A DNA stretch of 64,000 nt from Maylandia zebra. Lineage: Eukaryota > Chordata > Actinopteri > Cichliformes > Cichlidae. Below are positions 36,023 through 50,135 of the stretch, in pieces; within the stretch, counting starts at the first letter, position 1; each line of letters begins with the position of its first letter. Position numbers and translations under genes: made by a program. The stretch is taken from contig NC_135168.1 in assembly GCF_041146795.1 (NCBI RefSeq), forward strand, positions 37,402,370 through 37,466,369. Direction: 5' to 3'. Under the pieces are notes generated by a model that ran no database searches, was not told the origin of the DNA, and was given only the letters and a program-made list of their open reading frames with translations.

Positions 36023-37847
36023 TGCCTCCCTCCTCCTGCTCCACCACAACCACCCACACATGCAGGGCCTTGGAGTAGGGGTATGTCACTAGGATGCAGA
36101 GGAGGCTACCCCCCCCCCCTCTGTCCCCTTCTGGCTGCCTCTGCCTCAATTTTATCCCACAACTTAGACATTCACATTACTCACACCCTCATTACACATA
36201 CATATAGGATCTTGGGGGTGGGCACGATACACGGAGTCCAAGTTACCATCAGGGTGTACGCCTCACCCCTGGCGTCGTTGCCCACCTCTCAATTTTAAAT
36301 ACATGTAGACATTGAGGGCTAGCAGGAGGGACTATGCGCTTACCTGCTGCTCTCTGGCAGGTAGCTCCATGCCCTCCTGGGTTTTAATTGCACCTTAGAA
36401 CACACATGCATCAACACTACAATGAGCGGGTGGAGGGAGGTTTGGAGTCTTCTCTCACCCCCATTCTCTGCGGCCTACTGGAGTGGGGGGGCTAGGAGGA
36501 GTGGGCCGTCCGACTGCGGTCTGGGGCCTCCCTGCTGCTGCGGAGTCGGGGCGGTCTGCCTCTCCCCACCGCAGGGAAAAGGGTAACACCACCTGGGTCT
36601 GGGTGCAGTTCCCCCCTCCAGGGGCAAGGGTACCTAGACCCGGTTAGTAGAGTACGCTTGGGGAGTGTGATCGTGTATACAGCGTCCCTTTATGTCTGTC
36701 TCCACGTCGGTTGAGTGTGAAGTACATATGAGAGCATGAGGGTGGGAATGGATGTTTGTGTCTGTGTGTGCCTGTATGTCTGTGTCTATATGTCAGGTTG
36801 GGTATCAGACGCCACCTCTCTGGGGACATCTCGGGCCCTCCAAGGTTTGGAGGCCTATCTCCACCCACCACCACTTCCCCTGCCGGTGGCGGACTCCCTC
36901 AGGTATCGGTGCGTTGGTGGTTCTTTGTATCTGGGGGTGGGCGTCCGGGTACACACCGGCTCACTCCTTGGCGGCCGCTTATTGGGGCTCGCTCGGGCCA
37001 CTTTGGAGGTGGGGTGCCCCCGGCCTCTCGGCCTGGGGCTCGGTCACTCAGGCACAGCTGGCTGCCGGCGGAGCTCACGGGCGCGTCACTGCAACTCCCC
37101 CTGGCTTCTGCTCCGCGGCTGCTGAATGAGCTCTCATCTGGGACTCTCCTCAGCTCTTACTGGGACAGTGGCGCGGCTGCCCCTCTGTTGGTCTTCCTTG
37201 GTCTCTTGTGTTCTGGGGGCCTCTGGATGTCTGGAGTTTTGATCTCCTCCATACCTGCTTGATACCATAGAGGACAGGGCTGTGGCTCCCCACACTCTCT
37301 AGCAGATCATTACATGGAGAAACCTTTGGAATGCAAGCATGCTGATCCACACAGGTATGCACACAGGTGTACACATGGGTGTTCACAGACGCGGACCACA
37401 GCTTTCTTGGCTGCTGCCTCAAAGCACACTGTGTGCTGTCTATCTTGCGTGCTGCACAATATTGTTTATTATTTAGTAACTATTGATATCTATGACTAGC
37501 TAGTTTATTGTGATGGTGCTTTTTTTTTTTTATTATTATGTTGCTCTTTGTTGTTTGCTGTCTCCCCTGTTTTTTTTGTTTTTCTTTCTCTCCATACAGG
37601 TGACCCAGGAGTTGTTTTTTTTTGTTTTTTTTTTCTCTCTTCCCCCCCTTCTCACCGTCTCTTCTCCCCTTTGGTTTTCTTTCTTCCTCTCCCCCTCTTT
37701 CTTTCATTCTTTCCCCCTGTCCTATTAAAAAAAAAAAAAAAAAAAAAGGATGACAAAGGATGAACTGAAGCTCCGCCATCACGTGATGTCACATGCTGCT
37801 GTTTCTGATGTCACTTCCAATAAAAAAAAAAAAACAAAAAAAAAAAC
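36023..37847 (+). mobile_element. GC-rich poly(A)-tailed retroelement with 14-bp TSD
   Basis: A 1.8-kb insert differs sharply from its surroundings: GC-rich at 36400-37260, then T- and C-rich, then an internal run of A (37727-37747), about 70 further bases, and a terminal A-rich tail. It is flanked by an identical 14-bp duplication, aaaaacatttttgc, at 36009-36022 and 37848-37861. This is the mark of target-primed reverse transcription. Overlapping frames of 125-168 codons at 36736-37262 show no known domain and look accidental. It is most likely a 5'-truncated L1-type LINE consisting of 3' UTR, or a non-autonomous composite element. Confidence 0.85.
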
Positions 37848-39201
37848 AAAAACATTTTTGCACCCATTGTAAAAAAAAATAAAACAAGACTTCTACTGTC
37901 ATTTCATTGTTTATCTATTACTTAATATGAAATACCATGGGTGAGGGTTTTATCAGGAGGAAAGCTGCAAAACTTACAGTTTAAAGTCCATCCTTTATAA
38001 CCTTGTCTGCATTTTCCAAAGCCTTCCAGTGGACCGGATTGGAGTCTGTGTGAGGCCCATTCTGGTCCCCTGGGCTTATGTTTGACACCCCTGGCATTTT
38101 CCTTATTCCTGAAAGAAAATACTGTTGACTTTTCAGCACTGAAAGGTGTTCTCGTCTGATGACATGACCACCTGCCGTGTGGTCGACTGGTTACAGGCAT
38201 GGCAGGCTGCTTGCTTTCAAAAACAAAACTCAAACTCTAAGAGCATGCTGCCAGATAAATGGAGCGTGTCTAGACGTAAAGCCATCTCCTTATAAGCTAT
38301 CCTGCCCTTGATGGCGCCGACCCGCTTTGTTCAAAAGCATTAACAAAAAATGCACTGAGAAAAATATTTATATATGCATGTGTAATCATCATTTTCACTC
38401 ATAGCTGTAATTTCTTTTTTCTGAGTAACTGTAACAGATTGTAATTACCTCTCCTTTGTAGTTTAATTACGCGACACAGTTAACTACCTACCACATGGTA
38501 CATTAATTTTGCATGGTTTGATATTTCTCTTTTATTTTCTATACATCCCAAGCTCTCCAACACTGGGGTGAAGAAGACAGTAAGAGATAAGGAAAGGAGA
38601 AAAATAAGTAGAGGGAAGGTCAAGAGTGAGGAGGGAGATAGCCTATTACAATAAATCCCTACGTGCCTCCAGAGACTGCAGCAGCATGTGTTTACAATGC
38701 TGTTTCATACATGGACCGCTGATCAGTCAAAACAAGGTTACTGCTTATCAAAAAAGAAGAAATATGGGATGGGGCAGCGCCCGGTGAATGGTAGAGAGAA
38801 GAATGGCAATAAGGCAGGCAGTAGGCGAGGTGTTAAAAGTTGATTAGGTTGTTAAAGGTCATATAGTCAGGCCTCATCAGCTGTCCCAATGGAGCACAAG
38901 AAGCAGCTCAGGGCCTCAGCACTGCTGCTAATGAGACAGAGCGATGGCATCCTCACTAACATATGGATATATCCTGCTTCCATGTACAGCAGTCTCCTTA
39001 TGGTATATAAGCGCATAGCAGTGCTGAGTTAATGTGATGACATTAACAAAAAAAAAATGTCGACCAGCCTGAGGCTGTTATAACAAGCCCAGTACAGAGC
39101 GCAGAGGAAGGCTGTGTGAGGCGTGTAATGTTAAATTATTTGATCACTGAAACTAGAAATGTATGGTATGTTTGAACATGCTTATACACACAAAGCGTGC
39201 A

Positions 39202-39203
<2 letters not shown>

Positions 39204-39250
<47 letters not shown>
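39204..39250 (+). repeat. (CA)n microsatellite
   Basis: About 47 nt of nearly pure CA repeats. Confidence 0.95.
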
Positions 39251-39253
<3 letters not shown>

Positions 39254-41338
39254 GTAAACTATAAGCTTCCACATTACAGATTCATTTGCTCATTTGAGCA
39301 AATCTGCGTTTGGTCCACCCACCGCTCTTGAAGGGTCAGTCTTATGAAACAATTGCGTATTTAATGAGGCTCTGCATACAAGCAACCCTGTGCACGAGCT
39401 CAAACACACACATACACATTCCCATACACACTCATTATGTACGCAGTGCTCCCACTCAGTACAGTTAAAAAGATGCTGATGTATGAGTAACTGCTGATAA
39501 ATACAGAAGATGCTTCCACCCCCCAGAAACACGGAGCCAAAACTAACAATCATGACCATCACTTCGATCTCCTGACTGACACACACAAACCCGAGCGCTC
39601 TCACGCTTGCACAGAGAGCATGCATCAAATAATCTTTGCTGCAACAGCAACGGAGATGCAATTATCTTATTTCCAACAGCTGCATTTATTAGAGCTACGC
39701 TTCATTTGCTTTGCTGAATCTAAATCAGGTTCTGCAGACTCTGGGCTGTTACTTCAGCGCTGACGCAATGACATAATGTCCTGCAGGTTTACATTCCTGC
39801 AAAGGCCCTCTGTCAATGCCTGTTTCTGCCACAACGCTTCCTGTCAGGCACGCTGTGGGCTGAGTGATCGATATTTTTTATTACCACCACTTTATTCAAC
39901 CTTTCACACATGCGCGCTGGAATAATGGACATTTATGCAGTTTTCATGGTCACTACCTACTCTTTCTTTGCATTCGAGCAAATGTGTGCCGTGCTAACAG
40001 ATCTGTGTGTGTGTGTGTCTGTGTGCTCCTTGCTATGAACAAACACGCACTAGTCTTTGTCTATGGCTATGTATTGCCTACAGGTGTGTATATGTCTGTG
40101 TGTGTGTACTAACATTTATACTGTGCACATAAGTGTGCACATCTCCTCATGTAAGAACTTAGAGTCCCTCATAATGAGAAGCCCTTAAAGGTGAGGCTGG
40201 ATCACAAGGAAAGGGCATCAGAGGAAGTGATGATGGTCGCTATGGTGCTGGCCTCCGTGTCAGGCAATCACAGCTTGGGGGGGGGGGGGCAAAAGCACCT
40301 GTAGCAACACAGAAATATACTGTACCATTTTAATTCAGGCTCTGCAAGAACAGACCTGCCTACAGCAGAGATGGTGGAAAAAAGCAAAAATCACACTCAA
40401 TATCAGTGTTGGCTACAACTGCCAAGAATGGCTAATCAATAGAGCAGTGCACCTATGGGAGACATGTTCCATTAAGTCTGTGGGTCAATGTGTTTGCCAG
40501 CAGATAGCACTGGTTTATTTTCCCTGATGCTTGTCCCCATCCCCATACCCCACATGCTTGATTAGCTGCCCTGCTTGGCTCCATTGATGTGTATCAGTGA
40601 TCACCTCCGGAGTCCTATCAGTCAGTGACTCTCGAGAAGGCAGAGGGTGAACACATGCGACCTGTGACCTCTGCCCTCTGCCCCCCTGACCCCGAATGAC
40701 CCTCATTTAATTAGTTGCGTGTCTACCCAACACCTGCTCCACTTCCAAAACCACTCTTTTATCTAAAATACAAAATCACAGACACAAATACTGTTGATGA
40801 TTTATGATGCAGGGGAGGATTGAATATTGAGCAAGCTAGCTAAGAGACAAAAGACTGCAGCCAAATTTCAGCTATCCAACACACATTATTGGGCGTTTTG
40901 AAGAAAATGTGGGTTTATTTTTGCATAACTGACCATCGCTCTTTTTCTTTTTTATCTTCATCGTTAAAAGCAAGGTGTTTTGTCAACGCGTGCTGAGAAC
41001 AGAATATGCACCCATCACAGGAGCTAATAATTAATGAAATGACCTCTGAAGGCTGCACCCAAAGCAAGCCCCTCTCATCCCTGCCACACACACACACAAA
41101 TACACATGCACGCTACTAGAATGGAAAGGCTGCTGGAACCTGCCAATTATTCTCTACTTTACTGGACCCTTGCTACATCAGAGGTGTGATTGGAATAACA
41201 ACCATCCACCGAACCACGCAATTCTCCATTCCCTGTAGGGCAGCACTGAACCAGCAGGGGAAGAAGGAAGGGAGTGTGAAGGGATTGTCGCAATGATGAG
41301 GAAGAGGGTGCATACAAGACAGAGGAAGAGGAGTTGTT

Positions 41339-41353
41339 GGGGGGGGGGGGGGG
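41339..41353 (+). repeat. G15 homopolymer
   Basis: Fifteen consecutive G, with quadruplex potential. Confidence 0.9.
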
Positions 41354-44300
41354 TTTAAAAGAAAACGCTAAGGATTACATGAGGAAAGGGGGAGAGGGGA
41401 AGAAGTCAAAGCTGGGGCTCCCTGGCAACATGCAGAGGCAGAGGCTGTGTGAGAATGAGTGCTGTCTTGAGTGACACTCACACTCATATCCCCCCCTCTG
41501 GGGAAATAACCCCCTTAATCCAACATGCTCTTTCAGATAGACAAGATCCCCCTTCTTCTCCCAGCAAGGATATGAAACGCTCCCCCTTGTGATTCAAATA
41601 CCAGGGATGAGGGCTGGAAATCGAATCGACAACAGTGTGACGTGGCACAGCTAGAGAGAGACATCAATGTCCCTGTTTCCTCCTCTCCAGCAGCTGACTC
41701 ACTGCCACAGAGTCATTGGTTACTATCTGAGGAAGTGGCCTGCCATTGGCTAGCTGTTGGGAGGTGGCATAACATTGGTAGTAAGAGGCACTATATTAGA
41801 TAATAGGCTGATTTTTACTACAAATACTTGCTGAAAGAATGCCAGATGCAAACATTTAAGCTTTTATTGTGCTACCATGTGCATTTTTTTTGTCTAAAAT
41901 AACTGGCCTTAATAAGCAGCTTGTCTCTGATGATTATGAAAAAATCACCTTCTATAGCCTTTTCAACTGTTGTTAATGCCCGGACCCTCTTTGTAAAATC
42001 CTTTCTCATAAGCACACACAATGTTACAAACATTCAGAAACACAGTTAATTAACAGTACGCAGCGCTAGATGGACCAAGGAATCAATAAAGTCAAGGCGG
42101 ACCCAGTCGCAGCAGGACCCGCCAACCACACAGCCTTTTCAGTGTGAACCGAGGGAGGTCTTTTTCTCTCCATACTGGTAAATCACTCCACAGCCAGGCT
42201 GCTTGGTACACAGAGCGAACTGCAGAGCTAGGCCGACACAGTGTGATATTATATTAGCATTACAAAGGCTTTCCCACCATCTGTGACACACTGTGGAAGA
42301 AGAAAAAAAATCACTTTTCTGTTTCCAAGCCCCGACTGCTGATGTTTCCATAGGTTCTGCAGGGAGGGCTGATGGGACTGTGGCTGGGAATGACAAAGGA
42401 AACATGCGTTTATTACAGCCTCTCTGACACGCGTGATTCACTTTCAGCACACACAGCACACGCAACAATTTCAAAGCCTCGCAGTTTTTTTTCCTGAGCC
42501 TTTAACTTTTAGATCAGGGTTAACAAATGTGGTTATTCACAGCCGTTACAAACCTACTAATACCACCACACTCCACCGGTATGTCTAGTCTGATTCAAAG
42601 AGATGGCTGGGTTTATGATAATTTCCAGCATAGCGTCTGATAAAATAAAATAAAAAAAATCCATAAAGTGCTATGTTCTCCTCAGTGAGAGCAGATAGAG
42701 TTCTGCGCTTCACTCAGCGGCCTAGGGGAATGAATAGACTTGGCTCGTCCACACAGCTCTCCTTGCTTTCCACTGTAGCCTGTTGTCACTAGCCCCTGGT
42801 CGTACGCCAGTCGCCTACTTGGCAGGGAGAGGTGCTGTACAAAGCAACTGGCAGGTCTGGTAAATAATGCTGATGGAGTGTGATAGAGAGAAAAGCATCT
42901 CCTTTATTCCACACAGTTACTCTATCTGTTTTAGCAGAGCAAGGGAGAGAGAAAGGGGTGGGGGAGGTGGGGGGACAAATGCTGTCTTTTTTCCCCCTGC
43001 AATCTATTCGACTGGAGAATCAGGCAAAAAAAGGAAAAAACAAACTACCTAGCTCATCGTTGTGTTATCTTTCATTATGTTTTCCAGCTTAAGAAAAAAC
43101 CAATACCCCTCAGCCAATGGCTTCCCAGAATACGTAGCACTACAGAGCAGACAATCAGCCAACAGCTGGGATTTACAGTTGAAACTTCACGCATACAATT
43201 ACACAGATGAAGGAGGGGCAAGTGGACAATAGCGGCGCGACATTGAGGGGAAACACTCATCCAGGCAATCATGCAAAGTTCTCTACTTAGTCAGTGAAAC
43301 AGGAAAATGGAGAGCGAGAGAGATACATGATTATCACCCACTGCATGACTGACTTAGTTCAAGCTTCAGTATCACATAAGCATGATCCTGTGTGACTGCT
43401 CCGTTTCCCTCAACAAAGCCGAATTAGGCAAGCACGACTACAAAATAAAAGTTCAGTCACCGTGTCAAAGTGCAGTGCATCTGCGTGTCTGTACAGATAT
43501 GTATATAAGTCTGGCTGCATATACCAGACTTATCCGATCGCTCATTATCCCCACTGACTACATTTGCAACCTTCTGTGCCTCTTTAAAGGCATGAAGAGG
43601 ATGAGCAGCTTACCAGGGAACTTCACTGAATAAGGGTACTCCTTGCGTAGCTTACCTGCACACATTTCATTGCTTTAGGAAAAAGAAGCATGCACACTTA
43701 TCAGTGGATTGATAAGAGAGCAAATCCTGCATATGACAGCTCATGATCCCGTCTACAAGCTCCGCATCCACCGTAACCCACATATATGAGTGAATGCGCT
43801 CATGTGGATCCCTGTCATCTGATGTGGATATTAACTGGGAGCATTACTGCACATAAAGAGAATATATGGCCCAGTGGCAATAAATAAAGACGCTGTCATC
43901 CCCGTGGGAGTGCAAAGGGTCAATGAGGGTTCCAGCCCGGTGTAATATTCCTGTCACTGAGCCTCATTCTGCAAACACCTGTAGATGCATCCAGCATCCT
44001 CCTTTTCACTAAGTGTAATTCGCATTAGCATATGGCCCAGAATACACAGTGTGGCAAGGCAGTCAGGAAGACAGCCCGGTGAGAGCGAAGGTAGCAAGGT
44101 TAGCTCTCTTGTCAAAACCAATATCCACCTCTTGAAGACTAGACTGGGGAGCAGCAGCCAAAATCATCTGCATAAAGGAGAGGCACTAAAATCACCTCTC
44201 ATAAAATACGACAGGGGAGCCAGCTCACACTGGTTAAAGCATGATGAAAGGAATGGAATCCAGCACAGCTCCCTGTCTGTGGATAATCAAAAAAACCCTG

Positions 44301-47300
44301 GCACTAAAAGCATGGCATTCAAATTCAATTGTGAAAGCTGCAACTGTCTGAGGAAAGAAAAAGACATGAGGGAAAAATACACTCTTGTTGTTTTGAACTC
44401 TGTGGGAGCTTAAAAGATGTGTTTTATAATGCCTCCCATTAGGAAAAAAAAATAGTTAAGGGTAGACTTAGTGTATGCTGGAGTAAAGACGTGCAATTGC
44501 GTCAGATGGTGGCTGATTGTTAATGCAATGAAAGCAATAAAGATTTATTAAAGTGCCGCCAGGACCATGATATGATGTCTTCAAGCCCGAGCATGACAGT
44601 CACATCTAATCCCCAAGGAAACAGCGGTACATATTAACCGGCAGACGATGACAATATATCACACGGATTGTCAATGCGCAAGATAGCCTTGTTTCAACAA
44701 GCTGATCACTTTGTGCAGCATTGCATTGTCACAGAAAAGGACTGAAGTGCTGAGAAAAGAGCCGTTCTCGCGCACCTACAGTGTACGTTTACATGGATTG
44801 CGATGCAGCGGTGCACCAAAAACAGCCGAGGCAATGGAGAGAGAGCGTACCGATGCCTTATTACAGTTTGTGAAGTGGAGCCGGGAGCATGGAGGGAGTG
44901 AGGAATGTCTCAGTGACAGAGGCAAAGGCTGATGAAAGCCCCGCACAGAGCAATTGAAAGCGCAGACACATGACACAGCTCATAACTGCTCACCATCCAG
45001 GACAGGATCGTATTCATGTAGCCCTCTCCTTCATGTATATTTAAACACTCGCAGCTCCAGCTCAATTTCAGCTAAAAAAAACTTTTTTTTCTAGCACGTA
45101 CTTTACATTTAAATAATATATTTATCAGCATTACATATAAGCTGCTGACGGCCCTTAAAACACACCAAAAGTCTTTATGTCATTTTAAAAATCAGTAGAA
45201 AAATCGAGCAGGCTGTAGTGGCCCAGACACATTAAGACTGTGATCTCACACGTGGCGTATCTTCAAGGCCCTTGGTGTTTTTTGTGTGTATGGGTGTCAG
45301 TGTGAGAAAGCGTGTGGGTGTGTTTGCTTGACTATATCTTTGTGTAAGAGGAAAAGGGAATGACGCGATGATGTGAGCGACTGAGTAAGAAGGAGACTGA
45401 GAGAGAGAGAATATGGACAGAAGGAATGAGTGTGAATGAGAAGGAATAAAGGGAAAAAAATGGCGGTAGAGGTGGTGGTGGGGGTCTGCGCGAGCCCAGG
45501 GGGTAGGTAAGATTACAGATGTACACACAATGTTCTAGAGCGCAGGCCAAGGGCTGAATAACAGAGTGTTGCTGTTTCTCCAGAGCTGCTTGCTGCAGCT
45601 CGCTCTGTGCCTTGTTCTGCTCAATGCCCAGGGCAGCCATTCAGAGACGCTCCCCGAGTAGCAGCACGGATAGACTTTCATATCCCAAATAACGACAGAA
45701 CAGCACTGTTGTTGATGAGCCTTTTGAAAAACACCCAAAGCACAGAAATTCAAGAAAGCACACATCCCCCCCAGTACCTAGCCCTTCAAAGAGCATCTCT
45801 AGCTTCTATTATTTATGCAAATTTTTTTTGCTTTTATAATTTGCAATGATCTCAATGTTAAAATGCAGGGCAGTAGGTAAGCCTCCTTCCATTATCATTA
45901 CATCCAGATTAAGGTGTTACTACAATTATATCAACTGCCACCTAAACATCCAGGCTCATGTTAGTCAAATTAAGGTGGAAATAATCTGATTACCCTGGCT
46001 TACCTGCCAATTACTGTGACATGTATAGAGCTTAGCCTAACTTCTGTCTATGCTCTGATTCTCCACACAATAATGAAAAAAAAGCATCTTTCTACACATA
46101 ATTCACCAAAAACAATAAACAACAACTCATCCTGATTCCTTCGGCTAGCCTTTGCACTAATAATTCTGATTATTAAAAATAATTAAAGTCACATCAGTCA
46201 TATTTACTGAGCAACACCGGTGTAAACGCAGTCTGTCTTTCATTGTAGGCATTTTGAATATAGCAAGAAGTGAAGAAAAAAACCCCCAAAAAACAAAGGC
46301 AGAACCGTTGTTGTCAAATGTTGTGTTTGTCAATTTGAGGAAAATGCACTATGTGGTAATAAAAGGTAAGACGTGAACGCTGTTTTTCTCCATAGCAGCG
46401 ACATCAAAATATGTCCTGTGAATTTTGCACTTGTACAAACAAATGTTATACTTGTCTTTGGTAATTTGCCTCTTTTGTACCTTCTATTCTCGCTTCACTT
46501 TGTATGACAAAACCGTCACGTCACAAATTCACATCTACTCTAGTGAGGCGCAGGCTCAAAGCCAAACAGCACATAAGAGGAACTAATTACCCTGTTGCAA
46601 TTATTTACTTATAAAAAAAAAATCAACACTTCAGAAAACTGTTACCTGCCATTTATACTGAGTAGGACATGTGTTATTGTTTCAGGACTTTTGCTAGATC
46701 GACTTATATATATGTATGTATATATGAACTGGAGAACTGTGCATTAATCTGCATGTGTTTCTGCCCGCTCTGTCTTACTAAAGTTAGCACAAGGCTATCA
46801 AAGCTATTTGGCATTCACTGGTATAACTTGTGCACATGCTAACCTATCCTACTCGCATATACACTTACGTGTTAAGCTTTTACTCTTTAACCTCTTGCAT
46901 GCTTAATTTTAATTAGACGAAGGCAGACTCTGGGGAGGTTTGCGGTTACTGCAGTATTCAGGTGGGAGCAGAATTAACAAAAACATAAATCTATGCATTT
47001 TATTTCTGCAGACCAGAGCAATAAGCCATTCCTCAGATTCACCCAGCAAAAAAATCTCAGGGCATTTTTTTTTTTCTTCAAACCAATGATGCGTCTCTCT
47101 TTTTTTTTTTGGATACCAAAATAATATTTTTCTAACAGGAGAATGAGATTGTTATAGGGGGTAGCAGAAATGCAATCATGTAAATTGCTATAGTAAAACA
47201 GGCGATTGCTTTCACACAGGATGTGGATGTTGAGAGCTGTGTTGTCATTATGTAATTGTGCCCAAGTGCTGCTGCTTTGTATTGTTACAATGTATATTTT

Positions 47301-48445
47301 TACATGCAGCCCAGGAAGAATAGTTGTTGTGATCCAAAACCTAATGGGAGTCTAAACACACAGTATTTTGATTGGACAAAACTGAACACTGACTGCCAAA
47401 CACTCTTTTCAACTACACACAGAAACTTGCGCAGGAATCCCTCTCTTTGAAAAACTGCTTAGTGTACATGCTCGCAAACAAAGAGGAATGATTGTTGAGT
47501 GTATATTTAGACTCAACAACCCCAACACGGACGGTCGTGACAGGAGCTGATCTGACGTTGCACCCCACCCTCTTAAGATGAAGCGCAGCTGACCTAATGG
47601 TCACTCTATCGTTTATTTCCACTGCTCCCATGGCTACCTGAGGCTTGCACTTGTTTCTAAGCAATTTCATGAAAACACGTTGTTGGGTGGAAAAGCTGGT
47701 GTAGTATTTGAAAGCCACATTTCTGCACATGTCATAATCATTGGGATGTATGAATAATAAGGAAGGAATATTTTCCGCATCCTCTTTCTAAGTCCAAATG
47801 ATCTGACAAAGGAACCTCGCAACCTACAGCGACCTGTGGGTCCGCCCCCGGTCATGAATATTTAAGACAACCCTAATAATATCACACAGACCGTTAACTT
47901 TTTCTCAGTTCAGTTTTTAAGAGTCAGAAATTTTGACTCTAACTATCTTGGGTCAAACAATTAATGCTAATGTAGGATCTGAATTCATCTCCAACCACAT
48001 AAAGCAGCAGTAAAGGCATTTAATACTATGCTTCTTATTATGCTGGTAAGTTGCTATCTGTTGTTTTCTATTCTACTCTATCATTGAAGTAACTTCTAAA
48101 AAATCAGCTTTACATACTTTGAGCAACATTCACTCATTTCTTTTAGTGTTTTCTTCCCCTGGTCAAGAGGATCCACTGATTTGGGATAAAACCTCTTTGC
48201 CAAAAGGCCAAATGGCTCCACATCCACAACATTGTTCCCAAATCAGGATTAACAGTGTTGTGAAAGGATGAACACGGGCTTCAAGCACATAATTATAATA
48301 ATACAAGCTTATCATATGATTAAAGAACTGTGTAATTCTAGATGTAAAGCCCCCTCAACCGAACGTTTGCTCTTCTTTTTTCACAAGATTTTAGATCACA
48401 GGTAGCAAACAAGCAAAAATGCAGGAGCACTGTCACTGCTGCATA

Positions 48446-49484
48446 CAGTACTGTGCAAAACTCTTGAGCCATCTATTATTTCTGTATTTTTTGCTAGGAT
48501 CAGATTTATTTAACCGCGCAAACATATGTAGTATATAAGGGAAAATCATTCGTATAATTTTAACAAGCTCGAAAGTCAGTATTTGGTATCACCACCTTAT
48601 TCTTGATTACAGATCTGGGGAGGCCAATCCACAACTGATGGTCGTCCATTCTATGTTTTTCTGTCCAGGTGTGCTTTTAAAAAAATTTTCATGGTGAAAA
48701 ATGAAGCTGTTGCCAAACAGATGCTTTTTAGGTGTTATTACAAAATCTGACCTTACATTTCTGCGTTCATAATTTCATCAATTTAACAAGATCGCCAGCA
48801 CCACTGATATGTTGCGTCAAACCATGACAGATCATCCACCAAGTTCTCAACACTCTCCCCTGACCTCCTCTCTACATATCTATAGAACCAAACATTTCAA
48901 ATCTGGATTCATCACGCCATAAAACCCGTTGACGCCGATGTTCAGTCCAGTTCATTTACCTTTGATAGTTCTGACATTCATCTGTTTTAGAAGGTTTTAG
49001 GCCTGACACTGTAGTTTCCTCAATTTCTTTAGGGACACACTGCACACCATGCTGAGATGTGCAGTTTGTTTTGCAAATAGCTGTTTGGGGATCATATTGT
49101 TGGTGCAAAAATACTGTTATCTTTGACATTTTTCATAAATTTGAGAAAAAATGGGAAATATTATGTGTTTTAACAACAAGTTGTTAGTAACAAAGTGCCT
49201 AAAGACACAGATTAAAAATGGTTCCTCGCTACGTTTTCTGTAATGTGTAAATAAAACACTCCTTTTTACCAGTTAGATGCATTTTTTTTAAAATGCTGAA
49301 ATTATTTATTCAAACAAACAAAAATAATTTGTCTGAAAATGGTCTGGTATAAGGAGTGAACTGAAAAAAGACAGTGAAAAAGTAGCCACTGCCCAAACTA
49401 CTGCTCAAAAAACTACCAAAAAAGTCTTGATTTGGTTGACATGTAAAGGAAACAGGGATGGCTCAAGACTTTTGCACGGTAGTG
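48446..49484 (-). pseudogene. Tc1-like transposon with dead transposase
   Basis: Inverted terminal repeats begin CAGTACTGTGCAAAA at 48446 and, from 49484 inverted, CACTACCGTGCAAAA, both going on to TCTTGAGCCAT. Both ends are flanked by TA (48444-48445 and 49485-49486), the Tc1/mariner duplication. On the minus strand near 48890-48950 the words VLWRDESRFEMFGS are readable, which is the segment around the second catalytic Asp of Tc1-type transposases. The rest is broken by stops and indels. At 1.04 kb it is shorter than a complete element. Confidence 0.88.
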
Positions 49485-49943
49485 TATGTAGCTTACTACA
49501 ATAACTTTTAATGAACTATTCCGTTTTAATGACACGCAGTTTGATAATTACTGAATGGACACTGTGATTATCAAGTGTATTTTTTGCATTGAATATATAT
49601 GCAAATTATGACCAATGTGGACAGCAGTAGTTAAATGCCGATGTATATCTGAGGGGATACTGTCATACATTCACTTTACCCAAAACACTAGAAGTCATAG
49701 CTTACATTAACAGCACTGGCAGTTTACTTCATCAAGCCCAAGGTCAGTGAAGCTGACTGCCTCCATGTACATTTCAAATTTTCATTTTCTTAAAAAAATA
49801 TTGAATAAAAAAAATTAACACCTTTTGTGTGATTTTTTTCTCTCTCTCTTTCTTTTTTTACAGGAGCTAACAAATGAGGGTCACATTGTGAAAAACCAAT
49901 TACAAAATCTACTGCAGTCAAAGTCAAAATGAGTTTCTCTTGC

Positions 49944-50135
49944 AGCTGCACCACCCTGAACACGCCCGATTTCAGAAGCTACGCAGGTTTGGTCCCGGTT
50001 AATTCTTGGATGGGAGACTGCCTGAGAATGCAGCTACTGTAAGCTTTGTTAAACAGTCCATATCTTACATTATAAAGCGCCTCGAGGTGAGTGTTGTTGT
50101 GATTTGGTGCTATATAAATAGAATAGAAACTGAGC
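49944..50135 (+). mobile_element. 5S-rRNA-derived SINE (SINE3 type) with L2-like tail
   Basis: The head, 49950-50045, follows 5S rRNA: cacgcccgat, agctacgcaggtttggtccc, then the C-box ggatgggagac and gcctgagaatgcagctactgtaagctt. The tail, about 50080-50135, has tataaagcgcctcgaggtga and gatttggtgctatataaata, the same tail as the L2-like LINE at 52570-53165. It is known that such SINEs borrow a LINE tail for mobility. This is not a functional 5S gene, since the 5S part is diverged and fused to the tail. Confidence 0.85.

Larger units (their letters stand above)
37862..48443. other. Long non-coding stretch
   Basis: No coding exon or RNA gene was recognised. Contents include a CA repeat (39204-39250), poly-G runs (40278-40289, 41339-41353) and unique-looking sequence such as 38230-38340 that could be conserved non-coding DNA. 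It probably lies in the nexmif first intron or 5' flank. Confidence 0.5.

Noticed and set aside
36736..37262. Three overlapping plus-strand frames of 125-168 codons in the GC-rich element
   Set aside because: GC-rich sequence lacks stops by chance; three frames are open at once and none shows a known motif.
49944..50050. A 5S rRNA gene
   Set aside because: The 5S-like part is diverged and fused to a LINE-like tail, so it is a SINE and not a ribosomal gene.
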